DNA of 64,000 bases from Patellaria atrata CBS 101060 (taxonomy: Eukaryota; Ascomycota; Dothideomycetes; Patellariales; Patellariaceae), in the NCBI GenBank assembly GCA_010093705.1, contig MU006097.1, forward strand, positions 968,715-1,032,714, written 5' to 3'. The translations under genes and the position numbers were made by a program. Positions 44,418-54,793 of the stretch are shown piece by piece (within the stretch, counting starts at the first letter, position 1; each line of letters begins with the position of its first letter). Below the pieces are notes generated by a model. That model saw only the letters and a program-made list of their open reading frames with translations, had not been told where the DNA came from and ran no database searches.

Positions 44418-45308
44418 CTACCCAATCATACTCTTCTTCCTTCCCCTCAACCTAACCTCCTCCAACCTCTTCACCACAACTTTCGCACCCTTAAAACTGT
44501 CCCCATACGCCCTTAACAGGTCCCCAAAAAAAGGTTCCGCCTTGGGATGCGTCGCGCCAAACGCTCTTTCGAGGACATAGAGATCAACTGCCCGATCCTC
44601 GTCTTGGACGCTCTGGGCCGCAAGGCCAAAATCAATGAGAACGACTTCGTCCTTTAAGCTTCCGTTGGACTGTTCATGCTCTTGTGACTCTCCTGATGGT
44701 GATTGTGTCGTAGGCCTCAACATTATATTGCTAGTTGTTAAATCTCCATGCACGACCCCTGCCTGATGGAGTCTACCCACCGCAATCCCGATCCTGCTCA
44801 TCAGATCTTTAACTGCCTCTTCTGCCTCTTCCGCCTCTTCCCCTCCATCCTCATGCGCACTCTTTCCTATATAAGTCCCCATCCTCTTACTCTCCCACTC
44901 ATTCAACGCCCCTCTCAAGGTCCCACCCCTAATCCACTCAACTCCCACCCATCCTTCTTCCCACCCAACCGCAAGCACGCGCGGCACAGGCACGCCCTCC
45001 CTCGCACACTTTACCAGCACTCTCGCCTCCGCTAGAATCCTCTGTTTCGTGAGTTTCTTGTCTAGAATCGGATGCCTGTACGGCTTGGGCGGACGATACT
45101 TTAATGCGGCTGGGGTGTCCGTGGTGATCAGGGATGTTTTGAAAAGGAGGGCTTCGGCGCCTTGGGTTATGGGCATTAGAGGAGTTGAAGATGTAAAGAA
45201 TGGAGCGGGGAGAGTATGGAGGACGCTTCCCGGGACGGCTGGTGGAGTAGAGGTAGAGTTGAGGGTGGAGGTTGGGCCCACGGAGGGGGGAGATGTCGTC
45301 GAAGCCAT
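44418..45308 (-). CDS. BUD32: EKC/KEOPS complex atypical kinase Bud32
   Basis: A single exon of 296 aa. The atypical RIO-like/PRPK kinase is recognised by 'ITQGAEALLFKT' (replacing the glycine loop), 'ALKYRPPKPYRHPILDKKLTKQR' with the nucleotide-binding Lys and the family-specific 'YRHPxLD', the catalytic loop 'VHGDLTTSNIMLR' (near residue 185) and the metal-binding 'LIDFGLA' (near residue 226). Bud32 with Kae1, Cgi121, Pcc1 and Gon7 makes t6A37 on ANN-decoding tRNAs and affects telomeres and transcription. The N-terminus has ~45 extra Ser/Thr/Pro residues and there are Glu-rich and Ser-rich insertions before and after the catalytic loop, as in other filamentous fungi. The basic tail 'RLRGRKKSMIG' is conserved in the family. 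Confidence 0.95.
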   Translation of the reverse strand: MASTTSPPSVGPTSTLNSTSTPPAVPGSVLHTLPAPFFTSSTPLMPITQGAEALLFKTSLITTDTPAALKYRPPKPYRHPILDKKLTKQRILAEARVLVKCAREGVPVPRVLAVGWEEGWVGVEWIRGGTLRGALNEWESKRMGTYIGKSAHEDGGEEAEEAEEAVKDLMSRIGIAVGRLHQAGVVHGDLTTSNIMLRPTTQSPSGESQEHEQSNGSLKDEVVLIDFGLAAQSVQDEDRAVDLYVLERAFGATHPKAEPFFGDLLRAYGDSFKGAKVVVKRLEEVRLRGRKKSMIG

Positions 45309-46192
45309 TGAGCGCGTTCAAGGAGGGTGACGCTGGAAACGTTCAGTCACGGTTCCTCTTCGAACGTCGAGACGTAGAATGCAACCGTAAAACTCTAGGT
45401 GAGGAACTTCCGGGGATGTTGGACGTTATAATGCGTTGCAGGCGGGATTCAGCGGATTCGGCGAAATGTGCGGTTGGAGATAACCTCGTGCCATGACTGG
45501 TCGTGGCTCGTGGGGCACGGCCCATCATCCTATGGCTACGTTTCCACCAACAGCCAAGCTTGAGACATCACGAATCAAAGGGGTCACATCAAGGCTTCAT
45601 TTATGCATTTATGCAAACTTCAAGTCAAATTTCTCCTACTGATCCTACTAGAACATATTTCTTATCCTTCGTCTTCATAAAGCACCCTCCCCATTTTGTA
45701 GATGCATGGAATAACCTTCCCTAGCGGACAGGTGATAGAAGTGAAGTGCAGAGAAAAGTAATCGTTGTCACCCCAAGATATGCCAGCAGAAAAGTTGTGG
45801 GAAGCCATAGGTAAAGGAAAATATGGGACATTTCGGCACAGCCTAAGGTCCTAAAGACCCAAATTCGCCAACCATTGCCGTAATTCTGCTCAACCAAGCC
45901 CACCATAGACTCATAATGAGTATCACATAAAAGATATGTGACAAGGGAAAAGTCCGACTTGCCACGGGATAGAGAACAAAAGCTGAAGGTACCGTACCGG
46001 TCAAAGTCAAAGCAAGTGAAGGGGTAAAAGCAAGAAACGGGTGGCAGGTCCCAAAGGTCGCCTGCCAGGTGAAACTCCAGTAACACATTAGAAAATTCAT
46101 AATCGGCCGTCATAAACACAGCGGAATGGATTCCGCACATTATGCACAAAGCTGTACTTGACATACGTCGCTTTTGGCAGGCGCTCATCCAC
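45309..46192. other. Intergenic with a hydrophobic minus-strand open frame
   Basis: This lies between BUD32 and the next minus-strand gene. At 45721-46188 (minus) a 155-aa frame and a second, overlapping 85-aa frame are both very hydrophobic and could encode membrane helices ('MSHIFLYLWLPTTFLLAYLGVTTITFL' in one). Neither has a recognisable family. A frameshifted small membrane-protein gene is possible; UTR sequence is equally likely. Confidence 0.35.
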
Positions 46193-47893
46193 TCAGAACA
46201 TTGAGCTTTTACGCTTTTCAGCGCTAGTCAACAACAGAAGAGGCATTCTGCGCCTGTCCGCAGAAGCTGATTTTGGTTCCTCAACACGGACCTCAACGAG
46301 GCCACCACCTACGGCATATCCTTCATCGCTGCTGACGCTGTTTGCGGTGTAACTGTCTCCAGAGCCGTTTCGCAGACGCTCCCTTGAAGCTTTCCTCTCA
46401 GAGCCGATAGCACCGCTAGCAGCAGCGCGTAAGCTGCCCATGCTCATCCTGCCAGACAAAGACCCGTGACCGCTGTGGACACTATCAGAATCATTGTCCG
46501 AGTTGGAGAGAGAGAAGTTCATGTCAGTCTCGCTGACTGGAGTCATGCTACCGTGGCTGCTAGGACGAGTGACACCACGGCGCTCGATTCCAGCACGAAC
46601 GAGACTGTGAACTGCACGACGGCGTTGGCGAGTGGCAAAATTCTTGCTGCCCTCCTGCCTGTTGGTAGGCTTGGCAATAAGCTCTTCCAAGGGAGGAGGG
46701 TTGCGAGGTTGGCGAACTGGATGCTCACCAGCTCGTCCTTGGCCTGGACCAAACGTACCAGTCATGGGAGTCTGAGGAAAGCCGGATATACGAGGAACGG
46801 AAGTTTTGGGTCCATCAGAAACAGGAGTACTGTTACTATTGAACGACAAGGACGTGACCTTCTTGTGTCCGCGGCGGAAAGCATTTGCAGATGGTGGTGG
46901 AAGAGGGGTGACATCCTGGAGCGGTGAAGGCGCCTTCTTAGGAGGTGTGGTGCTGCGCGTGTCAAAAGGGTTGACGACAGTTTCGTTTGGTGGGGTAATC
47001 TGCGCGCGGAATGTTGGTGTATCAGGTTTGGGCGGCGATGTGGAATACGTGGGCGTAGGTGGTGGTGGGGAGTTAGACAGCTGAGCAGCGTGAAGCAAGC
47101 TCTGATCCATGATGTAGTTTGTCTGACCGGTCATCGGGTTGTAGACCAAGAACAATCCAGGCTGGCCTGGGACCTCCTGGGTAATCGGGGCAGCGCCATT
47201 CTGCATTTGTTGGTTGTACACACCCATATGAGGGGTCATTGGAGTGTTGGGATATTGCTGTTGACGTAGACCGTTCAGGCCGAGGTTCATGTGTTGGAAT
47301 TGTTGGTTCGTCAATTGGAGCAATTGCTGTTGTAACTGTTGTTGACGGTGCTGAAGGTGGATCTCCATCGCAACGAGTTGAGCTGCGACCTGTGGGTCCA
47401 TTTGGTCATCCTCGTTATTGTTGTTGAAAACCGAAGGGGGTGCCAATGGTTGTTCAGGGAGGGAATAGACCTGCTGACCAGCATTCACGCCATATTGGTT
47501 CTGGTTGCTGTATGCCGACATTGGGAAACTGTTTCCAATCACAGTCTGTGGAAGGGTTTGCCCGTAGCTGTTCTTATTGTTATTTGTTCGTGCATACTTG
47601 GAAGTATCAACACCGAAGCGCTGCTGGTTATAAGGTGCAGATGCAGGAACTGTAGGAGTTTTTGGCTGAGTTCGAAGGCCAGCCAGAAGGTGCGAGCGGC
47701 TCGTACGAGGGGTGGGAGCTTCAACTGAGTTCTCACTGATAGAAGCAACCTTGGGAGGTGATGCCACGCTCAAGCGCTTCAGCTGATTGCCCTTACCTCG
47801 AGAGGCAAACCCAGCACCAGGCATCCCAAGCCCACCATTGGAAGCGAAGTTGTTGTAAGTCATTTGAGCAAGACCGCCAGCGTCCATGCTCAT
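46193..47893 (-). CDS. Gln/Pro-rich disordered protein ('cell wall proline-rich protein' type)
   Basis: 566 aa from the ATG at 47893 (MSMDAGGLAQ); the frame stays open a little further but only with a TTG, and a TAG-type acceptor lies there. Almost the whole protein is low complexity: Ser/Pro/Asn-rich, with a Gln-rich, probably coiled-coil block near residue 185 ('MEIHLQHRQQQLQQQLLQL') and several Thr-Pro sites likely to be phosphorylated. Conserved islands are 'GQPGLFLVYNPMTGQTNYIMD', 'PRNPPPLEELIAKPT', 'GSKNFATRQRRRAVHSLVRAGIERRG' and the C-terminal 'RRMPLLLLTSAEKRK'. I associate these with fungal proteins annotated as 'cell wall proline rich protein', although there is no signal peptide and the basic island suggests a nuclear or RNA-related role. 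Function is unknown. Confidence 0.75.
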   Translation of the reverse strand: MSMDAGGLAQMTYNNFASNGGLGMPGAGFASRGKGNQLKRLSVASPPKVASISENSVEAPTPRTSRSHLLAGLRTQPKTPTVPASAPYNQQRFGVDTSKYARTNNNKNSYGQTLPQTVIGNSFPMSAYSNQNQYGVNAGQQVYSLPEQPLAPPSVFNNNNEDDQMDPQVAAQLVAMEIHLQHRQQQLQQQLLQLTNQQFQHMNLGLNGLRQQQYPNTPMTPHMGVYNQQMQNGAAPITQEVPGQPGLFLVYNPMTGQTNYIMDQSLLHAAQLSNSPPPPTPTYSTSPPKPDTPTFRAQITPPNETVVNPFDTRSTTPPKKAPSPLQDVTPLPPPSANAFRRGHKKVTSLSFNSNSTPVSDGPKTSVPRISGFPQTPMTGTFGPGQGRAGEHPVRQPRNPPPLEELIAKPTNRQEGSKNFATRQRRRAVHSLVRAGIERRGVTRPSSHGSMTPVSETDMNFSLSNSDNDSDSVHSGHGSLSGRMSMGSLRAAASGAIGSERKASRERLRNGSGDSYTANSVSSDEGYAVGGGLVEVRVEEPKSASADRRRMPLLLLTSAEKRKSSMF

Positions 47894-50800
47894 TATGGAA
47901 TCAGTCGTCGGTCTAAGAGCAAGAGCTATAAATCGTAATCGTGAACTAACAGGTATCAAGAGAAGATGACTAGGTCTAGGGTGTTGTTGAAAAATTAGAA
48001 GGAGAGGATTCGATCAACAAAGAAAGATGTCTAGAGAAGGTTTATGAACCGTCGATGGAGAAACTCTGGCTACTTATACAGCAGTGAGTTCAATTGAAGC
48101 TTATCCGAATGTCGTCACGTTGTAAAATGAGGAGTCAGGTGCTTCACTCGGTAAACAACAGATTTTCCAAGACGCGGTGAAATACGAAATTAAATGATTA
48201 AGGATCGGTAGTGATCGGGATTCTAGTTTGTAGAGGCCAGTCAATAGGTATCGAACCAATAATCCAGAGCAAACGAGTCTATCCTGTGGAGCTGGTGAGG
48301 CGTAGATGAGGTACCAGATATGCGGTGTAGTTTCCAAGGACAGAGAAGTCGCCGAGATAGCGTGACCGTTTTTGAAGAAGAGTGAGTGAAGTGAAGTAAA
48401 TTAAGAGTAAGTTATTTCCACAAGTGAATACAGGAAGTAGCAAAGAAGTCTCGAGAGCAAAGGATCGTTTGTCCGATTGTCAGGCGGTTGACGCGACTTG
48501 TCGCAATTGGCCGATCGGGGTTAAAGCGATGCTTGCTCTGCAAAGCAAAGGAGCGGCGACGCAGGCGCGCTCGAAGATGATAAGAGTTTTAATGGGATTA
48601 AGAGTCTTTGTGCAGACTTTTTTTTAGAGTATCTTTTCAGGTTCTGGTAAGATGCAAGCAAGGTGCACAGGGCCTCGAGGCGATGGCAAGAAGGAAGAGT
48701 TTTTGTAGTGAGAGTAAATACGATAGGGATGAGTTTTCTGAAAAGAAGTTACAGCGGTAGCGACAATCGACAGGAATGATAGCGGAATAGAAGGAAGGGG
48801 ATGAATGTATGTAGAGGAAGGATGAAAGGTTGTCGATGAGGCAGAGGGGGATGAAGGACGGGGAGGGAGGGATGGAGTTGAGGAAGGGAAAATAGAGGTT
48901 CAAGAGGAGCTGGGCAGAAAGAGATGTGTGTCTGGGTCTTTCCTTCCTCCTTCCTGGGTCCTCTCCGGTCAGACCTAGCCGTGCTTTTGGGCCATGCTTA
49001 GGGCGGGCCACCCCAGTAAGAGGAAGGCGAAATTCACCCCACTCATTGGCTATGGCCGTTCAACACTCACCCAGAACTGGATCAAGACTCGAGCCAGTCA
49101 TGCACCAGTTTACTACTTATGAAAAAAGGGGCTTTCTGAGTCGACAGCTTGACGTGCTCACAATGCCTTTCACCCTCCAATCATAACCTCAAACATGACA
49201 GTTCTTAAGCCTTTTTACCGTCTTTGTATCTGAGTTCTTTTGGCAATGAAAGAAACATCATGACTTTTTGGTCAGAACTCAGAATCTGTACAACATCACA
49301 CCGACGGTGGGGAAGAGGTACAGGAGATGTGCTGGCAGGCATCTACCGTGGAGGAACAATCTCGGACTAGCCGTCCGTGGTTTGCACTTTCCCTTTCATT
49401 CATCATTATCGCCTCCACGGACGAAGAGGTCACAGCATCAGAGCTTCAGAGATAGAATCATGTCGAAAACAAACCAGTTTATGTCGTAATTGATCATTGA
49501 GACAACAAGCAAGGCAAAAATGCTCTCTTTGATAGTACTATCCTTTTCGTCTGAGCTTCTACTGTACCGTATACGCCCCTCCATTTCGTCTCAGTACCAT
49601 TTCAGACGGATGAAACCCATATGCAATCCTTCTCCAGCAAAGCTGAAATCGTCATCTCATTCTCAACTTCAATCCCCAATCCTTCCCCTCAGTACCATTT
49701 TTGGATCATTTGCTTATTATGATTATTATTATCTTTTCCCAGAGATCTGAAGCTCTTCGTATTACCATTTCACAAAGGACTATCCCCCCGCAATAACAAC
49801 CCTGCGCCTATCCACCAATCCTGTCCCCACTTCAGCATGCATCCACCCTTACCGGGCGGCTACGCACATCACATCCCACCCCATCGTGGCCTTCTGCCCG
49901 CCAACCATCTTCGAGCCCGCGCGACTGCGAGCCCAAAATAATCTCGAGAAGTCATCAACTGCACACAGTTTTTCTATTTCTAAAGGTAAGGTATTGTTGT
50001 GTTACCCGCGGCATGCACCTCGCAAGAGTCGCAACTCGAAAAGCTATTATTGAATACTGTAAACAGTTTCTAAAAATATGTACCTTACATCCTTGTCCGA
50101 GTAAAACTCGCTACGGTAGATCTTTCCCATTATCCTCCTACAGTACGGAGTAAACCTTTCTTTGACTCCTCTTCAAGACCTCAAGTGTCAACTGTCAAGG
50201 CCTTTGTGAAACTACCTCATCGCCTTCTTTGTTACTCATCTCCCATTTTGAGTGAGCAGGTTGCACCTTTATGACTAAATGTATCAGCCCTAAACCGAAA
50301 TGGCATTTCTGAGATGAGCATGTTTCAGGAAGCCTTGCCCGTACGATCTCGCTTCAGCTGTCTGAAACGACGGAGCTGGCCAGGCAAAGAACGCGTACAA
50401 GCTCGTGACTTCGCGATGCACCGTTCAGGGATGCGGGCATCGATCATATGCTCACACGTCTTCACTCAACGTCAGGTTTTCAGTTTTGTATTCATTCAGT
50501 TTATCGTACTGTACGCTGCCTGTTCGAATCAGCTTCAATTTCACTGTACAGGGAAGAAGAAAGCGTATAGAGAATGAGAAATCGTGCAAATGGCCTAACC
50601 ATCCGCAACCGCGTACCATATGCTTTCTCTAAGCAGTCTCCAATTGCTCGCTATTAGAAGAAAGACTTCCCAGCACAGGTGGTTCCGGTTCAAGCTGTAC
50701 AGGTAATCTAATCGTAGCGATCTGATCTGTTATTCTCCCTCCTCAACCTGTCTTTGACCCCGCCAAAACACGTACTGGGAACGTGTAACTAAAACGTAGA

Positions 50801-52493
50801 AATCTGCTTACCATTTACTTCCTCTTCAGGCTCTCTCGGACTTCGCCGTACAGAAAAAGCAAAATCCACTTGGAGCGCGGTACCTGTACAATCGACGTGA
50901 CCGTAAATTATATCGAAATCTTCTATATGGGCCGTTTCACACCTTCTCCTACTATAACACTCCTCACCTCCTGTACGCTTTCCCTTTAAATTATATCCGA
51001 CGATTCAGTATCAGAAAGAGGAGAGCATACTAAGTACGCGCAACCGTACATATAATTCGACTCTATCAGTTGCCTTCCTCTGCATCCCTTCTTCAAGCTA
51101 TCTCCAAACTCCCCATGTCCGATAAAGGTAAGAATGTACAAGAGCTCACACTTATATAGTCCAAATTTCTTGTACCTTCTCCTAAAAAGATACCGAACCA
51201 TATTTTCTTCCTTTCCTATCATCGTTATTTTCCATATTATATCGTCCCCCGACTATCCTGCTTCCGATTTTTCTCTATGAAGAAAACTAGACCGTACGGG
51301 CGATTCGCCGCTATTCAGAAGTTTCAGCCGTAGAGATCATGTAGTTCACACCCAACAGTCCGCCAGAACTATAGATCTCGAACAAGCGTACAGAGGCCGA
51401 AAATTCTTAAACATGGCAAAAGAAAAAAATAATTTAACAATAGTAGGTGGATTTCGAGACTTTTTCTTTTTTTCTTTTTTTTAGGCGTAATACAAAGTAT
51501 ATAACAGCCCTTATTTACTGTCAGCTTGAAGATACAGTTTCCGCCTAAAGACACACAATAGGAAAGCACGTCTAATCACCCTCACTTCCCACATTTACAT
51601 AGTATCAGCAGAACTGTAGAATCATACTTCCATCAGCCCAACCCAAAATCAACCAGCCCGCAATATCAACAAAGCCATTATATTCACTCGACTGCTGAGA
51701 TCGGACCACACATCCGTACTCCCCTCGACTCAGCACTCATACCACCTCCTAATTCCCGTCCATCCACGGCACGAATAAACCACAAGAACCACCCAACGCA
51801 GACCACGGAAACCATGAGGGTCCAAGAGGAAGTCTCACGGCGTAACCAAAAAGACGAGGGCCAGTGTTCCCCTTGTTACCAAGGAGATGGCCCGCAGTAC
51901 TCGACGACGACAGGGGAACGCGTAGATACGATACTATGTGCAGCAACAGCATCCACGTCCCGGTCATGGCCGTGGCTGGTATTCCTCGGACTCTGTGTGG
52001 TTTCCCGCAGAAGTACTAGCAGTATCCGCCGAGCTCTGTTGTCGGGACGCTTGAGTCTTGTGTATGTCTAAGGCCCACCTCATCCGTACGTCTGTTGGGA
52101 CTTGATACAGGAGAGTCTAGCGTACGAAAGGTAAGATATACCACGACGGGGGAAAGGATATATGTCGAGTCTGTTTGACAGCTGCAAAACTGATGGTGCC
52201 TGTTTCGAACTTCTCATGGGAGGAAAAAGTCCAATACGAGGAAATGTTATGGAGGGGTAAGGTATTTTGAGAGGAGCGATTTTCCACACGCAATGACATA
52301 GTTATGCAAGAAGATAAGGTGGTGTATTAAGAGTAACGGCATGTAATAATCACAGAGTGGATAAGGGATAGGTAAGACATTGTGTATATCACTTCTCTCC
52401 GTTATCATCCCATCGAATTCATACCCTATACACAGAAGTGCATATATCAGTCTATCTCTAATAGTGTAAGCTAAAAAGCAGGTCTAATAAACA
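47894..52493. other. 4.6 kb gene-poor stretch
   Basis: The first ~1.1 kb is a likely long promoter and leader of the preceding minus-strand gene; it is strongly pyrimidine-rich on that strand at 48.64-48.95 kb. The rest is AT-leaning and repeat-poor. TACGGAGTAAA recurs at 50144-50154. A GC-richer patch at 51.75-52.06 kb is open in several frames but matches no family. No gene was called. Confidence 0.5.
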
Positions 52494-54793
52494 TCATGAT
52501 CGCTTCCCCAGCATCTCAGAAGCCAATCCGTTCCGTCCCTCATGTCTCGTAACCTCTTCCGCAGCTTTTACCAGATCGTACTGTATCTCATCCGAAACGG
52601 CGCTATCCTTCTTATAGTCCGGATGTGAGCTGACGAAATGACGGATCCATTTCGCTGCAGTCCACAGAGAACCATTCGCTCTCCTCCGGATGAGGTCCAG
52701 ATAAATTGCCAATCCACATCTCGTCTCTACATCAACATTCATGCTATTGAGGTAGTTCTCCACTAACGGAATCAGGCCCGGGAAACCGTCTGATCCTGAT
52801 TGTTGGCCGTTGATGATCTCGTCGACTGTCATTAGATCATATTCATCTTCTACTGCTCCCAATGGTGAAGCAGGCCTGCTGTCTGCTGCGGGAGTTGATG
52901 TTCCAGAGTGACCTTCTGCGGACGTGGTACCGGATCTTGATGAAAAGGGATTTTTCCTAAAATAGAACTTCTGTGTATTGACCGCATCGCGTACGTGTGC
53001 AGTCTCCATGTTCTCAGAGACCCTAACTATCGGTATATAGAAGTTTAGATCGAAACTTAATATCGCTCGGGTGATCAAGACAATGAATATCGAAAAGGCA
53101 GCATTCTCGAAGTCCGTTATTTGTATCTCCATCGGCCTGAACTCAACGCGCCAACCTATGTCAATGCCTGGTGGTGGAGGCTTGAACCGCATGTGCTGCC
53201 AATTAGTGGATTGAAGGTTTTCGAAATGGTCGACTTTGTCCAGATCCAGCACTTTGAGGTCTTCCGCGAATACTACGATTGGATCTCTAATGAAAAGATG
53301 GGCGAAATGAGTAGCAAGTAGCTCGTCCATGCCTCCGTCAAGAAGACGTTGCTTCAATTTCTCATCTACTACAAGGCTAGGATCCATATACTCTCGGCGG
53401 AGGTTTTGATCATTGGAGATATATGTGGAATTAGAGGCGTATCTTGACTTAGGAATTCGCCACCGGTCATTCTTCAGAGGCTATAGGAATCAGTTGGAGC
53501 TTTATTTGTATCGATGGGGTTCATTTACCTTCTCCCCTAATTCCTCTGCTGTTCGATCATCGACAGCTCGACTGATCTGATTCCACCTGACATCAGTATC
53601 CGCAAGGAACCCTTTATATATCGGCGTTGCAGCCGTCAATGCCAGTAAGATTGGCCCTAATGGGCTGAGTTGATCATACATCTTACGTCCTTCTTCTATG
53701 TTCTTGGCTTGAAAAGTAATTTGAAGGCAGCAACTACCCATACCGAATGCCATGGCATCCATGTATATATGGTTATTCTTCGCAGCACCGTTACGAACAT
53801 CGTCATCTTCTGGCCATTTGTGGAGGTTATAGTTGACTGTTGGATCCTTGAAAGGCCAGGTAGTGTTTTCATCCCTAAAGACAGGGACGTTTATCTCGAC
53901 TTTCCGACCTCTCCTTGCTCGAATATTGGCTGCAAGGGTGGGAAATCGTATGTGAGGATTAGCTATCTCATCAGGTAGAAATTGAGAGCGTAACTTCTCC
54001 CCAGAAACAGGATAAGATGGAGTTGTGCAGTCATTTCTACCAAGCCTGGGGAATGTTGTTAGAGTAATAGGGTACTCTGTCCTGGCCATATGTTCTTTTG
54101 CTATTATTCGCCTGTAAAATATATTAGTTTGAGAACAAGATCGGAGAAACGCTTGCAGTACCTCCGCTTCATATTTGGTTCGACATCCAAAAGATCCTTG
54201 AATCCGATTCCCCATGGTTTACCGGGGGTTGCCTCCAGCATAAATCTTCCAAACTCAGGATGGAATACAGGTGCGGTATCCCCCTCCCTGATCTCAGTTA
54301 GTGTCTATAGTAGAACAGCTCGTGAACTAATAGAACTGACTGGATGGGCCCTCTATGGACATCCTCGACTCCACCCCCTTCCCTTAGAAGCTTCTCATCA
54401 CCAGCTAAAGCTGCGAGGATATCGGCTTGCCGAAGAGACAACTTGACCTTTCGAGCAGCATCGTCGTAGCATACTACGAGATATTCAATCTAGGAAGTGT
54501 AAGCAAGTGAACAATCAAGCTCAGTCAGTCGACTATACTGACCTCGTCTCCCCAAAGGAGAGCATCACGTTCTTTTCCTCTGGCTCTACGCCACGTTGCA
54601 AGTAATTGCTTTTCGAAACATAAACACGTGGATTTGGAAAAGAATCTGAGCAAGAAGTACCTCGATTCCCCATTCCCTAACTTGAGGGGCAGCCTTTTTG
54701 GCTTCGGACCAATCCAACGGTGTCCCGAGGGCTCTGGCAACGGCTGTCAGTGCGTGCTTACACACTATTGGCTAGTCCTTACAGAAGGCCCAT
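52494..54793 (-). CDS. GSH1: Glutamate-cysteine ligase (gamma-glutamylcysteine synthetase), 7 exons
   Basis: Exons 54793-54783, 54733-54661, 54608-54543, 54489-54341, 54287-54162, 54111-53529 and 53480-52494, total 1995 nt or 664 aa, close to the usual fungal length. It catalyses the ATP-dependent, rate-limiting first step of glutathione synthesis. The N-terminus 'MGLLALGTPLDW' is rebuilt across an 11-nt first exon, and 'RGKERDALLWGDE' and 'IEYLVV' follow on separate exons. Further signatures are 'PEFGRFMLEATPGKPW', 'MDAMAFGMGSCCLQ' (conserved Met/Gly/Cys region), 'GWRVEFRPMEIQ' and 'RCGLAIYLDLI'. The fourth intron uses an ACTAAC branch site and a CAG acceptor that maintains the frame. A Ser/Thr/Pro-rich insertion near residue 490 is typical of fungi. 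The enzyme is cytosolic and usually oxidative-stress responsive. Confidence 0.95.

Noticed and set aside
48231-48270. Possible tRNA B-box (GGTTCGATACC on the minus strand)
   Set aside because: No A-box or cloverleaf pairing at the right distance; no tRNA gene was found anywhere in the window.
48637-49011. 124-aa minus-strand open frame upstream of the Gln/Pro-rich gene
   Set aside because: Pyrimidine-rich leader-type sequence with no family resemblance; better explained as promoter or 5' UTR.
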